This document shows, piece after piece, positions 45,600 to 53,278 of a stretch of 64,000 nucleotides of DNA. Where the stretch lies: the NCBI GenBank assembly GCA_900318035.1, contig ONJC01000012.1:89631-153630 (forward strand). Direction: 5' to 3'. Source of the DNA: an uncultured Methanobrevibacter sp. (lineage in GTDB: Archaea > Methanobacteriota > Methanobacteria > Methanobacteriales > Methanobacteriaceae). The notes beneath the pieces were generated by a model. The model had not been told where the DNA came from. It made no database searches and saw nothing but the letters and a program-made list of their open reading frames with translations. The number at the start of each line of letters is the position of its first letter. Within the stretch, counting starts at the first letter, position 1. The translations under genes were made by a program, and so were the position numbers.

Positions 45600-46139
45600 T
45601 TATTCTTCTGTATTAGCTTTGTTATCCTTACCTTTGTTGTACTCTTCAATTTGTTTTGCTACAGGGGAAGAACGATAGAATCCAATCTCATCTTCTTGAC
45701 CTTTTAATACTACATAACTTGGTGAGTTGATTTTTTTACCACCTAATGCTATGTGACCGTGTACAACAAACATTCTTGCTTCTTTAGGAGTACGAGCTAA
45801 ACCTTTTTGGTATACGATAGTTTGTAATCTTCTTCTTAAGATATCTTCAACGTTTAAATCTAAGATTTCTTCAAGAGCTGCACCTTCTGGCAAAACACCG
45901 GTTCTAGCTAAGTGTCCTAATAATTCTAATTTTTCTTTTACCATTTGATCAGCACCGAAACCAAGTAAATACCTAGCTTCCCTACTGTATCTTCTGACTA
46001 AAGTATCGGCTTTCCAAATTTCTTTTTTGTTTTTTAAACCGTATTTAGACATTAATTTGTTTTCATTTTTAATTCTTTCCGCATTCCAAGGATGTGGTGG
46101 TGTATTATACTTTTTCCTTGATTTTCTAGGTTGTCCCAT
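45600..46139 (-). CDS. rps4: 30S ribosomal protein S4 (uS4)
   Basis: 179 residues starting [22 protein letters not shown], with [18 protein letters not shown] and the S4 RNA-binding domain [21 protein letters not shown] and [19 protein letters not shown]. In bacteria S4 is an operon regulator; whether the hairpin-rich leader before rps13 is bound by it is unknown. Confidence 0.98.
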   Translation of the reverse strand: MGQPRKSRKKYNTPPHPWNAERIKNENKLMSKYGLKNKKEIWKADTLVRRYSREARYLLGFGADQMVKEKLELLGHLARTGVLPEGAALEEILDLNVEDILRRRLQTIVYQKGLARTPKEARMFVVHGHIALGGKKINSPSYVVLKGQEDEIGFYRSSPVAKQIEEYNKGKDNKANTEE

Positions 46140-46202
46140 TAAAACATCTCCTTAATAAAATTGAATTTAATAAATTAATTTCTATAAAAAAAAGTTCCAT
46201 GC

Positions 46203-46652
46203 CTATCCGCGTGAACGTTTTACACCAACTGAAGAACTTTTCCTGAAAGTAGATTTGGTTCTTTGACCTCTAACAGGTAAACCAACTTCGTGTCTTCTAC
46301 CTTTGTAACTTCTGGTCTTTTTCATTCTGTTCAAGTCATCTCTTAAAGTCATGTCAAGATCTGATTCGATTAAGTGAATGTCATCACCAGTTTCGTAATC
46401 CTCCCTTCTGTTTAACATCCAGGATGGAATGTCGAATTTTTGAGGATTTTCTAAAATTTCTTCAATTCTTAAAACATCTTCGTCAGCAATGTATCCAATT
46501 TTAGCATCTAAATCTAGGTCTAAAGTACGGCACATAGTTTTAGATAAAGATATTCCAACACCTTTAATTTCGGTTAAAGCTTGTTCAATGGTTTTATTAC
46601 CATTTACATCCTTTCTTGAAATACGCACTAAGTGCTTGAATTCGTCTTCCAT
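46203..46652 (-). CDS. rps13: 30S ribosomal protein S13 (uS13)
   Basis: 149 residues: [41 protein letters not shown] and the C-terminal [34 protein letters not shown] precedes the ATG. First gene of the block after the tRNA-Ser. Confidence 0.98.
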   Translation of the reverse strand: MEDEFKHLVRISRKDVNGNKTIEQALTEIKGVGISLSKTMCRTLDLDLDAKIGYIADEDVLRIEEILENPQKFDIPSWMLNRREDYETGDDIHLIESDLDMTLRDDLNRMKKTRSYKGRRHEVGLPVRGQRTKSTFRKSSSVGVKRSRG

Positions 46653-46674
46653 TAAATAACCTCCATTTATAGAG

Positions 46675-46768
46675 CGAATCTACGAGACGTAAAATTATAG
46701 ATTCGAATGCTTTGAACTTTTCAAAGCACAGTTCTTTCAACAATTTAAAACTTAGCATTTAAGCTAAG
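46675..46768 (-). promoter_or_regulatory. Three-hairpin leader between tRNA-Ser and rps13
   Basis: Three consecutive inverted repeats: CTTAGC/GCTAAG (46751-46768, loop 6), TGCTTTGAA/TTCAAAGCA (46708-46728, 9 pairs, loop 3) and CGAATCTA/TAGATTCG (46675-46705, spacer 15). The last ends about 20 bases before the rps13 ATG and close to its GGAGGT site. It could be a protein-binding leader for autoregulation or a tRNA-mRNA processing region. No gene lies here. Confidence 0.5.
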
Positions 46769-46837
46769 AGTGCAAAAATATCAGTTTCACAAGTATTTTT
46801 TAATTAAAACAAAAAAACTAAGTTAAAAACTAATAAA

Positions 46838-46922
46838 CGCCGAGACTGGGATTTGAACCCAGGAGGGCTGAACGCCCACGAGATTTCCAGTCTCGCGCCT
46901 TACCAGGCTAGACTATCTCCAT
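46838..46922 (-). tRNA. tRNA-Ser (anticodon GGA) with mismatched 5' acceptor strand
   Basis: A class II tRNA on the minus strand: D arm GTCTAGCCTGGTAAGGC, anticodon stem CGAGA/TCTCG with loop CTGGAAA (anticodon GGA), long variable arm GGGC/GCCC, T arm CTGGG-TTCAAAT-CCCAG, 3' acceptor strand TCTCGGC then discriminator G. No CCA is encoded. The matching 5' strand should be GCCGAGA, but the sequence has ATGGAGA: only four Watson-Crick pairs, then G-G, U-G and A-C. The rest is intact. It is upstream of rps13 and borders the accessory block. Confidence 0.9.
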
Positions 46923-46963
46923 ATTGTCTAGAATAATATGATAAAATAATATATTCACTTCAA

Positions 46964-46974
46964 CATATATAAAG
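46964..46974 (-). promoter_or_regulatory. TATA box upstream of tRNA-Ser
   Basis: Minus-strand CTTTATATATG about 42-52 bases before the tRNA 5' end predicts initiation near 46940, with a short 5' leader for RNase P. It may also drive the whole rps13 block. Confidence 0.5.
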
Positions 46975-47112
46975 TTATTGTTTAAACTACCGAATTTTGA
47001 AAAAATCGTCAAAACCAAATATTAATTAATAGTTCATTACTTAAAAAAATTACGAAAATAAAAAGACAAAATATATCCACTCAATAGAGTAATAATTAAT
47101 TAGGTGAATAAA

Positions 47113-47670
47113 ATGGATATCCTTGTAATTATTGTATTGGTAGCAGCAATCATTTTCATTGTTTTTACTATCATACACTTATATAACAATTTAGTAAATC
47201 TTAGAAATCGAGTGAAAAACAGCTATGCACAAATAGAAGTGCAATTGAAAAGAAGAAACGATCTGATTCCAAATCTTGTCGAAACTGTTAAGGGTTATGC
47301 AGGACACGAAAAAGAAGTGTTTGAAAACGTTACAAAAGCAAGAAGCAACGTCATGAATGCATCAAACATTGAAGAGGCAAGTGAAGCGGACAACCAGTTA
47401 ACCGGTGCTTTGAAAACCCTGTTCGCAGTGGCTGAAAATTATCCTGAACTAAAAGCCAATTCCAATTTCCAGCAATTACAATCAGAATTGACCGAAACCG
47501 AAGATAAAATTTCATATGCAAGGCAATTTTACAATGATGTTGTTTTAAAATACAACAATGCATGCGAACAGTTCCCAAGCAGCCTTTTCGCTCGCATGTT
47601 CAACTTCCATGAAGCAGAATTTTATAAAGCTCCTGAAAGTGAAACTGCAGTACCTGAAGTTAAATTTTAA
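47113..47670 (+). CDS. LemA-family protein
   Basis: 185 residues with one N-terminal span (about residues 2-23, [17 protein letters not shown]), then the LemA core: [34 protein letters not shown] and [27 protein letters not shown]. The N-terminus is short outside, the helical domain is cytosolic by the usual model. ATG 47113 follows AGGTGA; a GTG three codons earlier overlaps that site. It pairs with a DUF2207 gene downstream, a standard partnership of unknown function. Confidence 0.93.
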   Translation: MDILVIIVLVAAIIFIVFTIIHLYNNLVNLRNRVKNSYAQIEVQLKRRNDLIPNLVETVKGYAGHEKEVFENVTKARSNVMNASNIEEASEADNQLTGALKTLFAVAENYPELKANSNFQQLQSELTETEDKISYARQFYNDVVLKYNNACEQFPSSLFARMFNFHEAEFYKAPESETAVPEVKF

Positions 47671-47688
47671 GCCAAAAGGTGAAATTAT

Positions 47689-49476
47689 ATGAATGTTAAA
47701 AAAACATTTTGTATAATTTTATTATTTTTTATATTATTTTCAACAATAGCCCTGGTTTCTGCAGATGACAATAAAAGCTATAGAATAGACCAGGGTTATA
47801 TTGAGCTAACCGTTGGAAATAATGGTCTACTTCATGTAGATGAAATATATCATTATACATTTCAGGGCACCTACAATGGAATATATAGGGATATTCCCCT
47901 AAAAGAGGGGGAAACCATCGACAATATTACTGTAAATACTGAAGGAGCCTACTCGGAAACGAAAGTAACCGATGAAAATGGACAAAAGCATCTGAAAATA
48001 TATTTATATGCCGATCAAGCCCACACACAAAAGATTTCAGACACAAGTGTGAATGTCCACATCAGTTATGACATGAAAAATACCGTGACATTATTTAAAG
48101 ATGTTGCAGGACTTCAGTACAAACTGTGGGGAGAAAACTGGGATGTGGGCGTTAATGGCCTAAACGCAGTTGTTCACCTACCAGGAAATAAGAACATCGA
48201 ATATTTCCTGAATCCTCAGGAGTACAATTCTTCAAGTGACCTGACAAACAATACCATTTCAATAACATCAACTTCAATTCCATCCGGAGAATTTTACGAA
48301 TTGCTTGTTTTGATGCCTTTGAGTGATTTTGACAATGCAACTTATGCAAGACACGTTGATGGAATGGGACGTGACCAGATAATTCATAATCTTGATGAAA
48401 GCGTAAACGGAAGAAACTTCTGGAACACATCATTCATTGTTCTGGGATTGCTGTCACTCCTAAGTCCAATTGTTTCAATATTCATTTACCTGAAATTCGG
48501 AAGGGAACCTAAAGTGGATTATGAAGGAATTTATGAAAGGGAACCTCCAACCGATGACCCTCCGGCGATGGTAAATGCATTAATCGAAAACAGCAGGGAC
48601 ATCGGAACACCTAATATGAATGGATTTGAAGCTACGATACTCAATCTCATTGATAAAAAGGTCTTTGAATTGGAAACCCGAAGAGACCCAAATACTGATT
48701 TGACAGAATTATATTTAAAGTTGAACAGACAAAAAACTTCCAGCCTATCAATTCATGAAAATACAGTTTTCGACATTATGGAAATGTTTTCAGACAGCCA
48801 TGACATCGTAAACCTCTCAAATCTAAACAATGATTTGTCATATGAATCCAACGCCAAAATGTTTATGGAGGAATATAATGAATGGCAGCAAGACGTCAAA
48901 CATGAATATCTGGATAATCTTGAACTCTACTTCAACAATAAAGGATCCAAATTTATGAAAATATTGGGAATCGCAGGAATAATCCTTGGAATAATCATAT
49001 TCGTATTGGGATTATTTACAAATCTCAGAAATGGAATATTTGCAATTGGGGGTGGAATTGCCCTTGCAATATTTTCACTTATTGTAATATTCCTTCCAAA
49101 TGATATTTTCGGACAATGGACCAAAAAAGGCAGACTATTCTATCTAAAATGGAGTAACTTTAAGAAATTCCTAAAGGACAACAGTTTAATTAACGAACAC
49201 CCTCCGGAATCAATTGTTGTCTGGAAAAAGTATCTGATTTATGGTGCCGCACTTGGAGTTGCGGACAATGTCTATAAATCCATGAAACTTCAGGAAAAGA
49301 ATATACCTGCATACGATGATGACATATTCCTATACCACCACTACGGAGGATACTACATGATGCATAATGCATTTATGACAGGGCAATCTTCAGCCAATCC
49401 ATCAACCGACAGTGACTTTGGCGATTTCGGAGGCCTTGGAGGCGGATCAGGTGGTGGAGGGGGAGGCGCTTTCTAG
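47689..49476 (+). CDS. DUF2207-domain membrane protein
   Basis: 595 residues. Signal peptide (about 1-26), an extracytoplasmic beta-rich DUF2207 domain beginning YRIDQGYIELTVGNNGLLHVDE, a first span near residue 250 (FIVLGLLSLLSPIVSIFIYL), a cytosolic part, a two-span hairpin near residues 425-470, and a glycine-rich tail ending GGGSGGGGGGAF typical of this family. It follows lemA by 18 bases. Known co-occurrence with LemA suggests a membrane or envelope role. U-rich sequence after the stop (about 49489-49500) may end transcription. Confidence 0.92.
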   Translation: MNVKKTFCIILLFFILFSTIALVSADDNKSYRIDQGYIELTVGNNGLLHVDEIYHYTFQGTYNGIYRDIPLKEGETIDNITVNTEGAYSETKVTDENGQKHLKIYLYADQAHTQKISDTSVNVHISYDMKNTVTLFKDVAGLQYKLWGENWDVGVNGLNAVVHLPGNKNIEYFLNPQEYNSSSDLTNNTISITSTSIPSGEFYELLVLMPLSDFDNATYARHVDGMGRDQIIHNLDESVNGRNFWNTSFIVLGLLSLLSPIVSIFIYLKFGREPKVDYEGIYEREPPTDDPPAMVNALIENSRDIGTPNMNGFEATILNLIDKKVFELETRRDPNTDLTELYLKLNRQKTSSLSIHENTVFDIMEMFSDSHDIVNLSNLNNDLSYESNAKMFMEEYNEWQQDVKHEYLDNLELYFNNKGSKFMKILGIAGIILGIIIFVLGLFTNLRNGIFAIGGGIALAIFSLIVIFLPNDIFGQWTKKGRLFYLKWSNFKKFLKDNSLINEHPPESIVVWKKYLIYGAALGVADNVYKSMKLQEKNIPAYDDDIFLYHHYGGYYMMHNAFMTGQSSANPSTDSDFGDFGGLGGGSGGGGGGAF

Positions 49477-49680
49477 CACTTCTCCTTTTTTATTATTTTT
49501 TCAGATTATGCATTAAAAAATCAAAAATGCATTGCCACTTATACATCTAAAAAAACAAATAGATAAAAACAAGAATTAGATTAATTTTAAATTAAGAAAC
49601 GATTATTTTAATGAAATATAAAATTAGAAAATATAAAATAATCAAAGCTATTTTTAATATAAAGCATCGGATTGGGATTA

Positions 49681-52038
49681 CTATTTGACAGTAATCTTAA
49701 CTGTCTTTTTGACGGAATTGTAAATTGAACTTCCTGAATATTTAACAACAGCACTATATTTTCCTTTTTTGGTCAATTTCTTTAACTTGAATATTGCCTG
49801 ACCTTTGGTATTTGTCTTTATGGAATATGTAACGCCATTCACGTTAACAGTGACTTTTTTAGACTTCATGACTTTATTTTTATTGTCTTTTAATGTAACG
49901 ACATATTTTTTAGTTTTATCACTGCGTTTAAAAGTTGCTTTTGCCGCTGTTAGTTTAGGAGTTAATTTTTTTACAACCACACTTGCATCGGCAGAACATC
50001 CGACATAACTGTTATCTCCTGCAAAGCTGATTTTTGCAATATGAGTGCCAGGAGTTAAAGTTTTGGTTGGAATCATAATCTGACCGTTGTCATCAGTAAC
50101 ATAAGATTTTAAAGTACCATCAAGGTCTACTGAAACTTTGGCAAATTTAATTGCACTGTTTGAAGAATCGTGTAAATTAACAAGCAAAACCTTACCTGCC
50201 TGATAATTTGTAGTTATATTTTCAACATAAATAAAAGAAGATTTAAGAATAGTGATTGATATTTTAACAGGATCCACTTCATAGCAGTCATCGTCAACGC
50301 TGATTTGAGCTTTGTATTTACCGGCAGGCAAATTGACAAACCAGTTATATCCTATTTCAGATTTATATTTTCCAATTACTGCATTTTTAGAGTTATATAC
50401 TTTGATTGAAGCATTAACTCCTGTTACAGGATAATCGGGAGAATCGTATAAGCCAATGTGAATATTTCCACCAAAACCATAAATTCCAGTGAAATCATTA
50501 ACTTTCAGGGCGTAAACCGGCAAATTGCCATCAAATTCAGAATTCGCAATAAATGCATCATATTTAACCCCTCCAGTTATTTTAGCTGTATTATATTTAA
50601 AGATACATCCTGAAGCAGAACTTGAAACGGCTAATGCACCACCATATTTTGCAGTATTCTTTTGGAAAAGACAGCCGTTAGCGGATGTTTTATAAGCTCC
50701 ACCACCATACTCTGTAGCAGTATTTTCAACAATTGAACATTGATAAACATCAGTTAGAGACACTGCACCACCATTATTTGCAGAATTATATCTTAAATCG
50801 GATGAATCGGCACCACCTTCATCTATAGCACCACCTTGTATTTTAGCAGTGTTATGCCATAATTTGCATTTATCTGCATGTGCATTGTACAATGCTCCAC
50901 CATAATTAGCGGAATTATAGAAGAAATTGCAATCCTTAGCAGAGTTTTGAAACATCGCTCCCCCTCTGTTTGCAGAGTTACTTGTGAAATTACAAGTTAC
51001 AGCATATGCATCAAGTAAAGCTCCCCCATCTTCAGTAGCATAATTGTTTTCAAATATACATCCACTTGTGGAACCCGTATACATCGCTCCACCTTTATTG
51101 GCATGATTTTGCCTGAATTCAGAATTATAAACTGTATATCCATATGCCGCACCACCGTCTGTAGCATAATTTCCTGTGAATATGCAATTCTGAGCAGAAT
51201 TGGATCCACCACCAATAGCCCCAGCATTTTTAGCAGTGTTATTTATGAAAGTACAGTCAACAACATATGCATTGAATACAGCACCGGAAAACTCTTTTGC
51301 CGAGTTTCCAATAAACGTACATTCTCCGGCAGAACTGCCATACATGGCTCCACCATATTTACTGGCATAGTTATTTTCAAATTTTGATTTTGTGGCATAA
51401 ACGCCATTAATTGCACCACCTTCCGATGCAGAGTTTTCTACAAACGTACATTCATCTGCACTTCCCTGATACATTGCTCCACCAAACCAGGTTGCAGTAT
51501 TTTCTTTAAAAATACAGTTTGAAGCATAACCTCCACCCATAGCACCTCCGCTAACAGTAGCATGATTGTTAATGAAAGATGAATCAGTGACTGCATAACT
51601 GGAACCCAGAATTGCCGAACCAGTATCAGAATAACCATTGATAAACTTAATGTTGTTGAAAATAACATACTCCGAAGCATTGAAAAGTCTAGCCTTATTG
51701 GCACCATCAATAGTATGACCCTGACCAAAAATGTTAATAGAACGAGAAATAACTATTCCACTGACAAAATTAGAATCAGAAGTAGGATTATAAGTATAAT
51801 CATCCGTTAAATAAATATTTACATTAGAATTATCGTTTATAAGACTATTTAACTCTGAAAAAGATTTTGAATTCGCAACTGAAGTTTGACATTGATTATT
51901 TATACTATCAACTACATTTACATCATGTGGGGTTTCAACGCCCACGATATCTTCAGTCAAATTATCTGCTGCGCTAACAGATGACATGAACATGAAAGAT
52001 ACCAGCAATATTGAAAGTATAATTTTTTTATTCAACAT
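49681..52038 (-). CDS. Secreted adhesin-like protein with beta-helix and Ig-like domains
   Basis: 785 residues. Signal peptide MLNKKIILSILLVSFMFMSSVSA. Residues about 90-480 form about 18-20 repeats of the pattern GGA-hydrophobic-x-x-(A/S)-x-x-C-x-F-x-x-N-(S/T)-A, a right-handed parallel beta helix like polymorphic outer-membrane repeats. Residues about 495-785 hold Ig-like domains (SSFIYVENITTNYQAG, AKVSVDLDGTLKSYVT). The last 95 residues form a Lys-rich beta domain shared with the other adhesin (KKGKYSAVVKYSG, KKTVKITVK). No C-terminal anchor is visible. Methanobrevibacter adhesin-like family; likely wall or surface bound. Confidence 0.88.
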   Translation of the reverse strand: MLNKKIILSILLVSFMFMSSVSAADNLTEDIVGVETPHDVNVVDSINNQCQTSVANSKSFSELNSLINDNSNVNIYLTDDYTYNPTSDSNFVSGIVISRSINIFGQGHTIDGANKARLFNASEYVIFNNIKFINGYSDTGSAILGSSYAVTDSSFINNHATVSGGAMGGGYASNCIFKENTATWFGGAMYQGSADECTFVENSASEGGAINGVYATKSKFENNYASKYGGAMYGSSAGECTFIGNSAKEFSGAVFNAYVVDCTFINNTAKNAGAIGGGSNSAQNCIFTGNYATDGGAAYGYTVYNSEFRQNHANKGGAMYTGSTSGCIFENNYATEDGGALLDAYAVTCNFTSNSANRGGAMFQNSAKDCNFFYNSANYGGALYNAHADKCKLWHNTAKIQGGAIDEGGADSSDLRYNSANNGGAVSLTDVYQCSIVENTATEYGGGAYKTSANGCLFQKNTAKYGGALAVSSSASGCIFKYNTAKITGGVKYDAFIANSEFDGNLPVYALKVNDFTGIYGFGGNIHIGLYDSPDYPVTGVNASIKVYNSKNAVIGKYKSEIGYNWFVNLPAGKYKAQISVDDDCYEVDPVKISITILKSSFIYVENITTNYQAGKVLLVNLHDSSNSAIKFAKVSVDLDGTLKSYVTDDNGQIMIPTKTLTPGTHIAKISFAGDNSYVGCSADASVVVKKLTPKLTAAKATFKRSDKTKKYVVTLKDNKNKVMKSKKVTVNVNGVTYSIKTNTKGQAIFKLKKLTKKGKYSAVVKYSGSSIYNSVKKTVKITVK

Positions 52039-52367
52039 TATAAAACCTCAATAGCCCTCCATTACTGTATATTTGTGTTAGAAATAATATATATTTGTTA
52101 TGATAGTATCGAACAAATTTTAAAAATAGCTGATAATGCCTTAAAAACATTTATGACACACAACATGTACAACTAAATTAACTTTGACTAAGTTTAAAAA
52201 TGTATTGAACCAAATTTACTTAGAAAAATCGTTTTAAAAAAAGAAATAAAATTCCGACAACACATAAATTTGATGTTATTCAATTCCAGAACTTGGATAG
52301 ATTCAGTGCCGAACCTCACAAATTCTGAAAAATTAAAAAAAATGAATGAAAAGTAAAAAATTAAAAT

Positions 52368-52511
52368 TTAAAAAAAATCAACATGCCTACTATTGTTGAT
52401 TCTTTGTTTGATTTGATTTTCTTTTTTATTGTTTGGCCTTTTCATTTCTTCTAAAAAGCTTTTGGTGTCTTTTCCTTTTAATGTTGGTGTTGGTGCTATC
52501 GCTTTTGCCAT
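52368..52511 (-). CDS. Small ORF (47 aa) paired with GNAT acetyltransferase
   Basis: Starts MAKAIAPTPTLKGKDTKSFL after AAGAGGTAA about 6 bases upstream, and ends with a helical basic part (NNKKENQIKQRINN). It lies 67 bases downstream of the GNAT gene on the same strand. The phrase APTP-x-L-x-G-K-D at the N-terminus resembles small bacterial proteins I recall beside GNAT genes in toxin-antitoxin-like pairs. This recall cannot be verified here. The good ribosome site and composition support it as a real gene. Confidence 0.65.
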   Translation of the reverse strand: MAKAIAPTPTLKGKDTKSFLEEMKRPNNKKENQIKQRINNSRHVDFF

Positions 52512-52577
52512 TTGAATTACCTCTTAATCTAATTACTAATATTTTTCATCATGACATTATATAAAATTTTTCCAAAT

Positions 52578-53141
52578 TTATATTCTTTTTAAATCTTTAT
52601 ACAATGGAACTGTTAAATAGGGGTTTCTTTCGGCACTGCGTCTTAATTTTTTCTCATTATGGATTTTTAGATGGTTAAATTCATTTTTATAATAAAAACC
52701 ACGAACATTACAATATGCATCAACAGTAATGAAACGAACCCCTATTATATCAGAAATCCTTTTAATTTGATAACAGGTATTATCCAAAAGTACTGTGCCT
52801 AACCCCAATGAATTATACTTTTCGTTTACAGCTAACCTACCTATTTTTACAGCAGGACATGTGCTATAAGGCAAATCATATTCATTTTCAATGTCTTTCA
52901 ATTTGATGATATCTGAAAGTAAAGAGAAAAATCCTATGATTTCTTCGTGATATTTGGCAAGATATGTAACATTCAAGTTATCCTCTTGCTGGTCCAATGC
53001 ATCGTTTTTCAAAAAGTCATCCATATCATCCAATCCACATGAAAAATCATTTAAATTATGTTTTTCATTTAATTTAACAATATAATAATTATTTTTAATA
53101 TCTTCAACATACATAGTTGTTAAATATGGTTTAAAAAACAT
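52578..53141 (-). CDS. GNAT-family N-acetyltransferase
   Basis: 187 residues. Acetyl-CoA site in KIGRLAVNEKYNSLGLGTVLLD (motif A, R/Q-x-x-G-x-A/G replaced by the form YNSLGLGT), with FSCGLDDMDDFLKNDALDQQ at the N-terminus and GFYYKNEFNHL near the end. This is the layout of GNAT toxins and small-molecule acetyltransferases (F-x-C-G-x-x-x-x-x-x-F-L). A TATA box at about 53144-53150 could give a leaderless mRNA from an internal ATG at 53114 (MYVEDIKNN). The 47-residue ORF follows. Confidence 0.88.
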   Translation of the reverse strand: MFFKPYLTTMYVEDIKNNYYIVKLNEKHNLNDFSCGLDDMDDFLKNDALDQQEDNLNVTYLAKYHEEIIGFFSLLSDIIKLKDIENEYDLPYSTCPAVKIGRLAVNEKYNSLGLGTVLLDNTCYQIKRISDIIGVRFITVDAYCNVRGFYYKNEFNHLKIHNEKKLRRSAERNPYLTVPLYKDLKRI

Positions 53142-53278
53142 ATAAGCCTTGTTGAAGTTATTACGTGAAATTGATCTGAGAAAAACATATTATATAAACT
53201 TTACGATTATTATTCTTTAAAAAAAGCAATATTATATTATTGATTAAAAAAAAGAAAGGTGTAAGTAGATTGGAAAAT

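Noticed and set aside
46838..46922. Intron or split explanation for the odd tRNA-Ser 5' end
   Set aside because: All arms are contiguous and the anticodon loop is uninterrupted; only three terminal bases differ.
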